NCBI RefSeq assembly: GCF_000308375.1
Contig: NZ_BAFQ01000028.1
Coordinates: 1 to 41,030 of the forward strand
Length of the DNA: 41,030 nucleotides
Direction of reading: 5' to 3'
Source: Nocardia aobensis NBRC 100429
GTDB lineage: Bacteria; Actinomycetota; Actinomycetes; Mycobacteriales; Mycobacteriaceae
Shown here: positions 15,340 through 22,551 of the stretch, piece by piece
Numbering within the stretch: the first letter of the stretch is position 1
Layout: every line of letters starts with the position of its first letter
Translations under genes and position numbers: made by a program
Notes under the pieces: model-generated
What the model was told of the DNA's origin: nothing
Seen by the model: only the letters and a program-made list of their open reading frames with translations
The model's database searches: none

Positions 15340-16815
15340 TCACGTGCGGACGGGCTCCGGTGCGCGCAGCACGTAGTCGTCCGGGTTCAGCGACCGGGTG
15401 CGCACGCGGTACGCGGTGACGGTGCCGGGCCAGTTGTTGGTGATCCGCCCGGCGGCATTGCGATACCAGCTCGAGCACGCGGTCCACGGCGTGCGCAGCA
15501 ACCGGCGCTGGGTGTGCGCGTCGAAGGCGGCCGCGGTCTCGGGCTTCACCTCGAGACAGGATCCCGGATGTTCGCTCAGATAGCCCACGGCCTGCCGGAT
15601 GTAGCGGGCCTGGCATTCGATCATGTAGATGATCGAGCCGATGCCCAGATTGGTGTTGGGGCCATACATGAGGAACAGATTCGGGAATCCCGGCACCGTC
15701 ATCCCGAGATAGGCCCGGGCCCCCTCGGCCCACACCTTCTCCAGGTCCGCACCGTCGCGTCCGAAAATCCGGATCGGCCAGAGGAATTCGCTGCCCTTGA
15801 AGCCGGTACCGTAGACGATCACATCGGCCGGATATATGGTCCCGTCGGCGGTGCGCACGCCCTCGGGCACCACCTCGGCGATGGGCTCGGTGACGACGTC
15901 CACATTCGGCCGCACCAGCGCCGGGTAGTACTCGTTGGAGAACAGCACCCGCTTGCACAGCACCGGGTAGTCGGGTGTCAGCTTCGCGCGCAGGTCCGGA
16001 TCGGGCACGTCGTGGCGAAGGGCGCGCGTCCCCAGCCAGGTGGCGATGCGCCGGATCGGCGGAATCGCGGCCAGGCCGAGAGCGAAGAACTCCAGGAAGC
16101 ACCAGATCCACAGGCGTTGGGCCAGTCGCAGCCCGGGAACATGTTGGAACAGTGCGTGGTGGATCGGCCGATACTCGCGGTCGGTGCGCCGCACCACCCA
16201 GGCAGCGGTCCGCTGGAACAGCGTCAGACGTTCCACCTCGGGGGCGATGGCGGGCACGAATTGGATTGCGCTGGCGCCGGTTCCGATCACCGCGACCCGC
16301 TTCCCGGTGAGGTCGACGTCGTGTTCCCACTGCGCGGAATGGAACGACGGTCCGGTGAACGTCTCGATGCCCGCGATATCGGGCATCCGGGGGCGCGACA
16401 GCTGCCCGACCGCGCAGATCAGCACGTCCGCGGAGCGGATCTCGCCGTCTGCGGTGCGGATCGTCCAGCGCCCGGTGTGTTCGTCGAAACTCGCCTCGGT
16501 GACGTCGGCGCCGAAGCGGATCCGCTCGAGCAGCCGGTGTTTCGTCGCCACCGTGTGCAGGTAGCCCAGGATTTCGGTCTGACCGGAGTAGCGATGCGGC
16601 CAATCCGGTTTCGGTTCGTAGGAGAACGAGTACAGCGGGGAGGGCACGTCGCAGGCCGCGCCCGGATAGGTGTTCTCCCGCCACACCCCACCCAGGTCGC
16701 CGGCCCGTTCCAGCAGCGTGATGTCGTCGAAACCGTTGCGCTGCAGCTCGATTGCCACACCGAGTCCCCCGAACCCGGCTCCGACGATGACGACCGACAG
16801 CTTGGTAGCGGGCAT
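15340..16815 (-). CDS. Baeyer-Villiger-type flavin monooxygenase
   Basis: This 491-residue enzyme carries FAD motif VVIGAGFGGLGVAIEL and the typical GGVWRENTYPGAACD, the Baeyer-Villiger fingerprint FTGPSFHSAQW (FxGxxxHxxxW), a second Rossmann motif VIGTGASAIQFVP, and the GTGF motif in VIVYGTGFKGSEF. It would use NADPH and O2 to insert oxygen next to a carbonyl, or to oxygenate N or S atoms. It resembles mycobacterial MymA/EthA relatives, but the substrate is unknown. The ATG at 16815 has GAGGAG 6 nt upstream. It is a single gene with an inverted repeat in its promoter at 16838-16853. Confidence 0.9.
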   Translation of the reverse strand: MPATKLSVVIVGAGFGGLGVAIELQRNGFDDITLLERAGDLGGVWRENTYPGAACDVPSPLYSFSYEPKPDWPHRYSGQTEILGYLHTVATKHRLLERIRFGADVTEASFDEHTGRWTIRTADGEIRSADVLICAVGQLSRPRMPDIAGIETFTGPSFHSAQWEHDVDLTGKRVAVIGTGASAIQFVPAIAPEVERLTLFQRTAAWVVRRTDREYRPIHHALFQHVPGLRLAQRLWIWCFLEFFALGLAAIPPIRRIATWLGTRALRHDVPDPDLRAKLTPDYPVLCKRVLFSNEYYPALVRPNVDVVTEPIAEVVPEGVRTADGTIYPADVIVYGTGFKGSEFLWPIRIFGRDGADLEKVWAEGARAYLGMTVPGFPNLFLMYGPNTNLGIGSIIYMIECQARYIRQAVGYLSEHPGSCLEVKPETAAAFDAHTQRRLLRTPWTACSSWYRNAAGRITNNWPGTVTAYRVRTRSLNPDDYVLRAPEPVRT

Positions 16816-16837
16816 GCGCGCGCTCCTCGAATCGAGA

Positions 16838-16853
16838 ACAGTATCTCCACTGT
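16838..16853. promoter_or_regulatory. Inverted repeat ACAGT-N6-ACTGT in the monooxygenase promoter
   Basis: The 5-6-5 inverted repeat lies 23-38 bp before the monooxygenase start. On the minus strand its outer half forms TACAGT, a -10-like hexamer, so a repressor bound here would cover the promoter. A second small palindrome CTCGA-A-TCGAG (16826-16836) overlaps the ribosome site. Confidence 0.4.
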
Positions 16854-16896
16854 AGGCGCGTGCCGCCGGCTCCGAACCCCGTTCCGCGAACCGTGC

Positions 16897-17676
16897 TCAG
16901 CGCGGTTGTACGCGGATCCGCCCGCCCATCGGGACGGTGCGAACGATCGAGGTCAGCCGCCGATCCGCGACGGCGTGCAGCACCACGGACGGGTCCGGCG
17001 CGTAGTCGATCGGAACGTCGCCGGGCTCCTCGACCTCCCATGCCCCGCCGATGGCCGAGGCCACGCTGGGCGCCACCACCAGCTGCCGCCCGCCGAACAG
17101 CGTCGTGCCCATCGCGTGCATATGGCCGGTGAGCACGCCGAGAATTCGCGCGTCACCGGCGATGGTACGTTCCAGCCGTTCCGGATCGGCGAGCCGGATC
17201 GGATCGACCACCGTCGAGTACATCGGCACCGGGGGGTGATGCATCGCCACCAGCACGGAGGTGTCCGCGGGCGTGGCGGCCAGCAACCGGTCCAGCCATG
17301 CGTAGGTGCGTTCGCCCAGCTCGCCGCCGCCCGCGCCGGGAATCGTGGAATCGAGCAGCGCCACGGTGAGCTCGCCGATCTCGACGGCCTGGTTGATCGG
17401 CCCGTCCTCGGCGGGGCCGTCGAGCAGCGTCTGTCGCAGATTCGCGCGGTCGTCGTGGTTGCCGGGCAGTACGTACAGCGGGATGTCGGTGGTCAGCGAT
17501 TTGCGGGCCTGCTCGTACTGGGCGAGGGTGCCGGATTCGGTGAGGTCGCCGGTGACGAGGATGGCGTCGGGCCGGCGCGGTAATCGGTCGAGGTAGCCGA
17601 GGACGGCGGCGACTCGTTCGGCGTTGCGCGGATCCAGATCGAAGTGAGTATCGCTGAGCTGTGCCAACAGAATCAT
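16897..17676 (-). CDS. Metallophosphoesterase of the CpdA/Rv0805 cyclic-nucleotide phosphodiesterase type
   Basis: This 259-residue enzyme has the calcineurin-like metal motifs in order: LSDTHF (DxH), VTGDLTE (GDxxE-like), PGNHDD (GNHD), MHHPP and GHMHAMG (GHxH). This pattern is that of class III cAMP phosphodiesterases such as CpdA and Rv0805; activity on other phosphodiesters is also possible. No signal peptide is seen, so it acts in the cytosol or at the inner membrane face. The ATG at 17676 is chosen because the family starts right before ILLAQLSDTHF; a GTG at 17703 is in frame. A -10-like TACTCT near 17810 would give a leader of ~130 nt with a hairpin. Confidence 0.87.
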   Translation of the reverse strand: MILLAQLSDTHFDLDPRNAERVAAVLGYLDRLPRRPDAILVTGDLTESGTLAQYEQARKSLTTDIPLYVLPGNHDDRANLRQTLLDGPAEDGPINQAVEIGELTVALLDSTIPGAGGGELGERTYAWLDRLLAATPADTSVLVAMHHPPVPMYSTVVDPIRLADPERLERTIAGDARILGVLTGHMHAMGTTLFGGRQLVVAPSVASAIGGAWEVEEPGDVPIDYAPDPSVVLHAVADRRLTSIVRTVPMGGRIRVQPR

Positions 17677-17782
17677 GGCGTCCGCTTTCTCGTGGGATCG
17701 CACCGTTGCGCCCGTCGCCGGGAACGACCTGTGCGAGCCCGTGTGGAATCGGCCCCCGGGTGTGATCGCTTCGGCCGCATGC

Positions 17783-17797
17783 GTGCCGATACGGCAC
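17783..17797 (-). promoter_or_regulatory. Hairpin near the 5' end of the phosphodiesterase leader
   Basis: A perfect GTGCCG-ATA-CGGCAC palindrome lies just downstream of a minus-strand -10-like TACTCT, so it would be at the 5' end of a ~130-nt leader, or act as an operator. The rest of the leader matches no riboswitch that I know. A second small hairpin CCGTC/GACGG at 17826-17840 probably belongs to the end of the upstream pseudouridine synthase transcript. Confidence 0.3.
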
Positions 17798-17863
17798 TTG
17801 TCCAGAGTAGAAGGTCCTCAGCGTGCCGTCTGCGTGACGGAGGCCACCTTTTATAGCGAACGG

Positions 17864-18640
17864 CTATTCCGCGATGATCTGTTCGAGCAGGTCGGCCGGA
17901 TTCTCGAGGATCGGTTGCGACCCCGTCGAGAAGAAATCCGCACCCGGCGTAGCGGTCAGCGCGAGTTCGGAGTCCGCGCGCCAGGGCGCCTCCACCCGCA
18001 ACGACAGCGAATGCAGATGCGTGCGCGCATACTCACCCGACTTGTCGAACAGCGGATCACCGGCGATCGGATAGCCGATCCACGCCAGATGGACGCGGAT
18101 CTGATGCCGCCGCCCGGTGACCGGCCGAGCCAGCAGGATCGTGTGCCGATCGGTCCGCGCCACGGTGGTGAACTCGGTCCGGGACGGATAGTTCTTACCG
18201 GCCAGCAGATCGCCCTCGTCGACCGTCCACAGTTGCCCCTCGCGCCGGATGGTGTCGCGGGGCGCCGCGATCCGGACCCGGTTCTTGCGTCCGACGCTCA
18301 ACGGCAGGTCGATGACGCCGGTGTCGGGCAGATCGGTGGCGGCGGTGACGACCAGATACCGCTTGTCGGCCGTGCGCTTGGTGAATTGCCTGGTCAGACC
18401 GCCGTGGGCGGTCAGGTCCTTGGCGAACAGCACGAGACCGGAGGTGACCTTGTCGATGCGGTGCACCGGGTAGAGGGTGATTCCCTCGGCCGCGGCCAAC
18501 TCGACCAGGTCGGTGTCGTGGCGTTCCCCGGTCACGGCGATACCGGCCGGCTTGTTCAGCGCGATGATCGCCTCGTCCTCGTCGACGAGGCACTGCTGCG
18601 CCAGCTGCTGCCAGCCCATCTCCACCGGGTGCGTCTCCAC
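17864..18640 (-). CDS. RluA-family pseudouridine synthase
   Basis: This 258-residue protein has the RluA family signature with catalytic Asp in LYPVHRIDKVTSGLVLFAK, and ALNKPAGIAVTG upstream. RPVTGRRHQIRVHLAWIGYPIAGDPLF is the family's C-terminal motif. It would convert uridine to pseudouridine in rRNA or tRNA; the target site is unknown. There is no N-terminal S4 domain. The GTG at 18640 is favoured because TAATCT on the minus strand ends 6 nt upstream; an ATG at 18619 is possible. The gene stands alone. Confidence 0.9.
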   Translation of the reverse strand: METHPVEMGWQQLAQQCLVDEDEAIIALNKPAGIAVTGERHDTDLVELAAAEGITLYPVHRIDKVTSGLVLFAKDLTAHGGLTRQFTKRTADKRYLVVTAATDLPDTGVIDLPLSVGRKNRVRIAAPRDTIRREGQLWTVDEGDLLAGKNYPSRTEFTTVARTDRHTILLARPVTGRRHQIRVHLAWIGYPIAGDPLFDKSGEYARTHLHSLSLRVEAPWRADSELALTATPGADFFSTGSQPILENPADLLEQIIAE

Positions 18641-18710
18641 CCGGCCAGATTAGTGGGCCGCTCGATGGCCGAATATCGCCAGGAGGGGTGGGTGGGTCCG
18701 GCCCGCTGTG

Positions 18711-20510
18711 CTAGAGCCAGGCGTCGTCGAGGTCGGTCGTGGTGCGATCCATCGCGTCGAGCAGATCGAAAAGCGGTGCGGTGCGGGGCAATTCCCAGTG
18801 GAAGAAATACCGTGCGGCGGCCCGCTTACCGCGGTGGAAGTCCTCGGATCCGCCGGCGGCGGCCACCGCCTGTTCCAGCCAGATCCAGGCCAGCACCACA
18901 TGTCCGAACGCCTCCAGGTAGGCCGACGAATTCGCCAGTGCCGCTTCCGGATCGGCGTCGCGCCACACCGTCGCGGTGGTGGTCGCGATGCGTCCCGCGG
19001 CCGCGGCCAGCGCATCGGCGAAATCGCCGAGTTCGCCGTCGCCCGTCGCGCGAGCGCGGTCGACCGTTTCCCCCATGGTGTCGAGCAGCAGTGTCAGCGC
19101 CGCCCCGCCGTCCGCGACCACCGCCCGGCCGAGCAGGTCCAGACTTTGAATGCCGTGTGTGCCTTCGTGAATCGGATTCAGGCGGTTGTCGCGGTAATGC
19201 TGTTCGACGTCGTAGTCGCGGGTGTAGCCGGCGCCGCCGTGCACCTGGATGGCGAGGTCGTTGGCGGCCAGACACCACTGGCTCGGCCAGCTCTTGGCGA
19301 TCGGGGTCAGCACCCGCAGCAGGAGGGCGACGCGCTGCGCTTCCGCGGCGTCCACGGCGCTGCGCTGACGATCGATCAGCGTGGCGCAGTACAACTGCAG
19401 GCCGAGCGCGCCTTCGGCATACGCCTTCTGCGCCAGCAGCATTCGGCGCACATCCGGATGTTGTGCAATCGGGACCTGCGCGCTCGCACCGCCCTTCGCG
19501 GTCACCGGGCGGCCCTGCGGCCGATTGCGGGCATAGTCGAGCGCCTTGAGGAAACCGGTGTATCCCAGCGCGGTGGCGGCGAGGCCCACGCCGAGGCGCG
19601 CCTCGTTCATCATGTGGAACATGTAGGTCAGTCCGCGATTCGGCTCACCCACCAGGTAACCGACCGCGCCCGGCGCGCCGCCGGGGGTGAACGCGCCGTC
19701 GCCGAAGACCGGCGCCGTGTTCACCGTGCCGCGCCAGCCCATCTTGTGGTTGATCCCGGCCAGCACCACATCGTTGCGCTCGCCGAGCGAACCGTCCTCG
19801 GCGGGAAGGTATTTCGGCACGATGAACAGCGAGATACCGCGCGTTCCGGCATCCGATCCGGGAATGCGCGCCAGGACCAGATGCACGATGTTCTCCGACA
19901 GGTCGTGGTCTCCGCCGGAGATCCACATCTTGCGGCCGAACAGCCGGTACGTGCCGTCGTCCTGCGGCACGGCCTTGGTGGTGATGTCGGCCAGCGAGGA
20001 ACCGGCCTGCGGTTCCGACAGCGCCATCGTGCCGAAGTAGCGGCCGGTCAGCATCGGCCGCACGAACCGGTCGAGCTGATCCGAATCGGCATGTGCGGCC
20101 AGGAGATTGGCATTGCCGATGGTCAGCAGCGCATAGCTCGCGGTCGCCACGTTGGCGGCGTAGAACCACGCCATGCACGCGGTGAAGACGGTGTGCGGCA
20201 ACTGCATACCGCCCACTCGCTCGTCCATCGCGGCCCCGACGAATCCGGCCTCGGCGAAGGCCGACAGCGCGGTCGCCACCTCCGGAATGATGTGCACCTT
20301 GTCGCCGTCGAAGGTCGGCTCGTGCAGATCGCCCTGGCGGTTGTGCGGGGCGAAATACTTCTCGGCCAGTTCCCGGCTCAGCGCGAGCACCTGATCGAAG
20401 GTTTCGCGGCTGTGCTCCCGATAGCGCTCGCGCTCGGTCAGCCCGGTGACGTCGAGCCACTCGTAGAGCAGGAAATCGAGGTCGCGGGCGGACATGATGA
20501 GCGAATCCAT
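18711..20510 (-). CDS. Acyl-CoA dehydrogenase, large DmdC-like type
   Basis: This 599-residue flavoprotein is longer than classical acyl-CoA dehydrogenases (~380) and fits the ~600-residue group with an extra C-terminal domain (DmdC and FadE5-like enzymes). FAD and substrate motifs are TMALSEPQAGSSLADI and KMWISGGDHD. The probable catalytic base is the Glu in NPIHEGTHGIQSLDLLGR. It introduces an α,β double bond into an acyl-CoA during β-oxidation. AGGAGG lies 8 nt before the ATG at 20510; an ATG at 20495 is also in frame. It follows the CYP130-TetR operon on the same strand after 99 bp that contain a strong hairpin, so it may be separately controlled. Confidence 0.9.
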   Translation of the reverse strand: MDSLIMSARDLDFLLYEWLDVTGLTERERYREHSRETFDQVLALSRELAEKYFAPHNRQGDLHEPTFDGDKVHIIPEVATALSAFAEAGFVGAAMDERVGGMQLPHTVFTACMAWFYAANVATASYALLTIGNANLLAAHADSDQLDRFVRPMLTGRYFGTMALSEPQAGSSLADITTKAVPQDDGTYRLFGRKMWISGGDHDLSENIVHLVLARIPGSDAGTRGISLFIVPKYLPAEDGSLGERNDVVLAGINHKMGWRGTVNTAPVFGDGAFTPGGAPGAVGYLVGEPNRGLTYMFHMMNEARLGVGLAATALGYTGFLKALDYARNRPQGRPVTAKGGASAQVPIAQHPDVRRMLLAQKAYAEGALGLQLYCATLIDRQRSAVDAAEAQRVALLLRVLTPIAKSWPSQWCLAANDLAIQVHGGAGYTRDYDVEQHYRDNRLNPIHEGTHGIQSLDLLGRAVVADGGAALTLLLDTMGETVDRARATGDGELGDFADALAAAAGRIATTTATVWRDADPEAALANSSAYLEAFGHVVLAWIWLEQAVAAAGGSEDFHRGKRAAARYFFHWELPRTAPLFDLLDAMDRTTTDLDDAWL

Positions 20511-20525
20511 ATCCCAAGCCTCCTG

Positions 20526-20563
20526 GGCAACGCCCGTGCGCGCAAGGGTGCGCGGGCGTTGCC
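20526..20563 (-). terminator. Strong hairpin between the TetR gene and the acyl-CoA dehydrogenase
   Basis: GGCAACGCCCG pairs perfectly with CGGGCGTTGCC and the stem continues with wobble pairs to about 16 bp. It ends only 1-2 nt before the AGGAGG of the dehydrogenase, so it could be a terminator of the upstream operon or a leader element that affects the dehydrogenase. Confidence 0.6.
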
Positions 20564-20609
20564 GTCGCCGGGTCGGCTCATCCGGTGCCGTCGGGCCGGG
20601 CGGGTGTGC

Positions 20610-21188
20610 TCAGCCCGCCGGGGCGACGAGGGGAGCGATGAAGCGCTCCAGCATGTCGCGCTCCTCGGCCTCGTCCCGGCCGGGCACCGTGAGCAGGGAG
20701 ACGATGATGCGGGTCAGCCAGCGGGCCAGCCGGGCCCAATCCTCGTGTGCCTCATCGGGTGCCGAGGTCGTTTCGGCGGCGAACAGCGAGCGGGCGATGG
20801 CCTCGATCACCTCGGAGGTCTGGGCGATCTGCAGCGTGGCCCCGGCGTCGTCGGGCCGGAACCACGCGATCAGCAGGGGATCCGAACGCACTGCGCGCAG
20901 GCTGGCGAGCACTCCGGCGACGGCGCGTGCACCCGGGTCTGCGATGCCGCCGATCTCGGCGGTCACCCGGGCGCCCACCCGCCGCGCCTCGCGATGCACA
21001 TACGCCAGCTGCACCGCCTGCCGGTTGTCGAAGTAGCGGTACAGCGTCGCCCGCGAGCAGCCGGCGGCCTTGGCGATATCGCCCATCTGGGTAGCGTTCA
21101 CGCCGCGTTCGGAGAACAGGCTCGCGGCGGCGTCCAGGATCCGCTCGGCCGCCTGCAGGGAACGCGGATGCGCCAGCCAGTCGCTCAT
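20610..21188 (-). CDS. TetR-family regulator paired with CYP130
   Basis: This 192-residue protein has a typical N-terminal TetR helix-turn-helix (AAASLFSERGVNATQMGDIA, then GCSRATLYRYFDNRQA) and an α-helical ligand domain. Its ATG overlaps the stop of the P450 gene (ATGA), so the two are coupled. The same P450-TetR order occurs in mycobacteria (Rv1256c-Rv1255c). It probably controls its own operon; candidate operators lie upstream of the P450 at 22415-22454. The ligand is unknown. Confidence 0.92.
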   Translation of the reverse strand: MSDWLAHPRSLQAAERILDAAASLFSERGVNATQMGDIAKAAGCSRATLYRYFDNRQAVQLAYVHREARRVGARVTAEIGGIADPGARAVAGVLASLRAVRSDPLLIAWFRPDDAGATLQIAQTSEVIEAIARSLFAAETTSAPDEAHEDWARLARWLTRIIVSLLTVPGRDEAEERDMLERFIAPLVAPAG

Positions 21189-22402
21189 GCCGGGACGAAG
21201 GGGACGTTGACCGGCCAGCGCACATAACTGCCCTCGGTGTATCGGACGCCGTCCAGATCGACGCTGAAGTCCGGGCAGCGGGCCAGCAGTTCCCGCAGCG
21301 CGATGGTGGCCTGCATGCGGGCCGCGGCCGCGCCGAGACAGTGGTGGTTGCCGTTGCCGAAGGTGAGAATATTCTTCGGATTGCGCGTCACATCGAGTTC
21401 GCTTGCGTCCGAACCATATTCGTGTTCATCGCGATTGGCCGAGGCGTACAGCATCAGCACCCGGCGGCCGGCGGGAATGGTGACGCCCTCGATCTCGACA
21501 TCGCGGGTGGTGGTGCGGGCCAGGCCCTGCACGGGCGAGGTCATCCGCAGGAATTCGTCGACCGCCCCCGGGATCAGGCTGGGATCGTCGAGCAGGCGCT
21601 GCCGCTGCTCGGGGTGGCTGGTCAGCAATTGCACCGCGCCGCCCAGATTTCCGGTGGTGGTGTCGTTGCCGCCGGTGATCATCGTGAACGCGAAGCCGAT
21701 GATCTGCAGGATTTCGCCGAAGTCGCCGTCGGCGCCCAGCCCGGAGGCGACCAGATGCGAGACGGTGTCGTCCGCCGGTTCGCGTTTGCGCTTCTCGATC
21801 ATCGCGATGAAGTATTGCGTCAGCTCACCGACCGCTTCCTGCGCATGCTCGATGCCGCCGGTCGCCGAGGCCGCCACGATCGCCTCGCTCCATCGGTCGA
21901 ACTGTGCCCGATCCTCTTCCGGCACACCGAGATAATGCGCCACCACCATGGTCGGCAGCGGTTTGAACAACTCCACCGAGATGTCACCACCACCGGCCAC
22001 GCGCAGCTTCTCGAGCCGCTCGACCACGAACGCCTCGACCGCGGGCCGGATCTCCTGGACCTGCCGCGGCGTGAAGCCCTTGGCCACGCGGCGCCGGAAA
22101 ACGGTGTGGTCGGGCGGATCGGTGAAGACGAACGGCCGGTTCTCGCCGAGCCCGATCTCGCTGAGGTTGTTGTAGTCGACGGTCAGGCCCTGGGCGGAGG
22201 AGAACGTCTCGGGATCGCGCACGGCCGCGTAGATGTCGGCGTAGCGCGACAGGACGTAGTAGTCCTCGTGCGGGCGGCTCTCGGGGACGACATGGTGTAC
22301 CGGGTCGGATTCGCGCAGCGCGGCGTACATCGGCCAGGGGTCGCGCCAGGATTCGCCGGACCGCAGGGTGAAGCGTGCCTCGTGAGACATCGTCTTGCTC
22401 AT
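21185..22402 (-). CDS. Cytochrome P450, CYP130-like
   Basis: This 405-residue P450 matches mycobacterial CYP130 in length and sequence throughout (MSHEARFTLRSGESWRDPWP, YYVLSRYADIYAAVRDPETF, PVQGLARTTTRDVEIEGVTI). Signature motifs are the I-helix MITGGNDTTTG, ExxR in DEFLRMTS, and the haem loop FGNGNHHCLGAAAARM with its Cys ligand. It needs a ferredoxin and reductase, which are not adjacent. The ATG at 22402 aligns with the CYP130 start and lies 6 nt after a minus-strand TACCGT with TAGACA 17 bp further upstream, so the mRNA is probably leaderless. A longer reading from 22450 would run through this promoter. It is the first gene of a two-gene operon. Confidence 0.93.
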   Translation of the reverse strand: MSKTMSHEARFTLRSGESWRDPWPMYAALRESDPVHHVVPESRPHEDYYVLSRYADIYAAVRDPETFSSAQGLTVDYNNLSEIGLGENRPFVFTDPPDHTVFRRRVAKGFTPRQVQEIRPAVEAFVVERLEKLRVAGGGDISVELFKPLPTMVVAHYLGVPEEDRAQFDRWSEAIVAASATGGIEHAQEAVGELTQYFIAMIEKRKREPADDTVSHLVASGLGADGDFGEILQIIGFAFTMITGGNDTTTGNLGGAVQLLTSHPEQRQRLLDDPSLIPGAVDEFLRMTSPVQGLARTTTRDVEIEGVTIPAGRRVLMLYASANRDEHEYGSDASELDVTRNPKNILTFGNGNHHCLGAAAARMQATIALRELLARCPDFSVDLDGVRYTEGSYVRWPVNVPFVPA

Positions 22403-22408
22403 GTATCG

Positions 22409-22437
22409 ACGGTAAGACAAATCTGCCATCATGTCTA
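22409..22437 (-). promoter_or_regulatory. CYP130 operon promoter
   Basis: On the minus strand TAGACA (22437-22432), a 17-bp spacer and TACCGT (22414-22409) form a good promoter. The -10 ends 6 nt before the ATG at 22402. Confidence 0.6.
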
Positions 22438-22449
22438 GAACGTGTTCCA
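22436..22449. promoter_or_regulatory. KstR-like 14-bp operator at the CYP130 promoter
   Basis: TAGAACGTGTTCCA fits the published KstR consensus TnnAACnnGTTnnA at every fixed position. It overlaps the -35 by 2 bp. The palindrome TTCCATGGAA (22445-22454) and the arms AGACA/TGTCT (22415-22419, 22432-22436) lie in the same 40 bp, so the true protein may instead be the local TetR. Confidence 0.5.
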
Positions 22450-22509
22450 TGGAATCGCCGGCTGCCGGGTCGCCGCGGCCGAGACCGGGCGACCGGCCGG
22501 TGAGATCGG

Positions 22510-22515
22510 TACTGT
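22510..22515 (+). promoter_or_regulatory. -10 element of the permease gene
   Basis: TACTGT fits TAnnnT and would give a short leader of about 30 nt that contains AAGGAG before the ATG at 22552. It shares a 149-bp divergent promoter region with CYP130. Confidence 0.35.
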
Positions 22516-22551
22516 GGGCTCACCAGCGCCGCCCTCGGACAAGGAGCGCCC

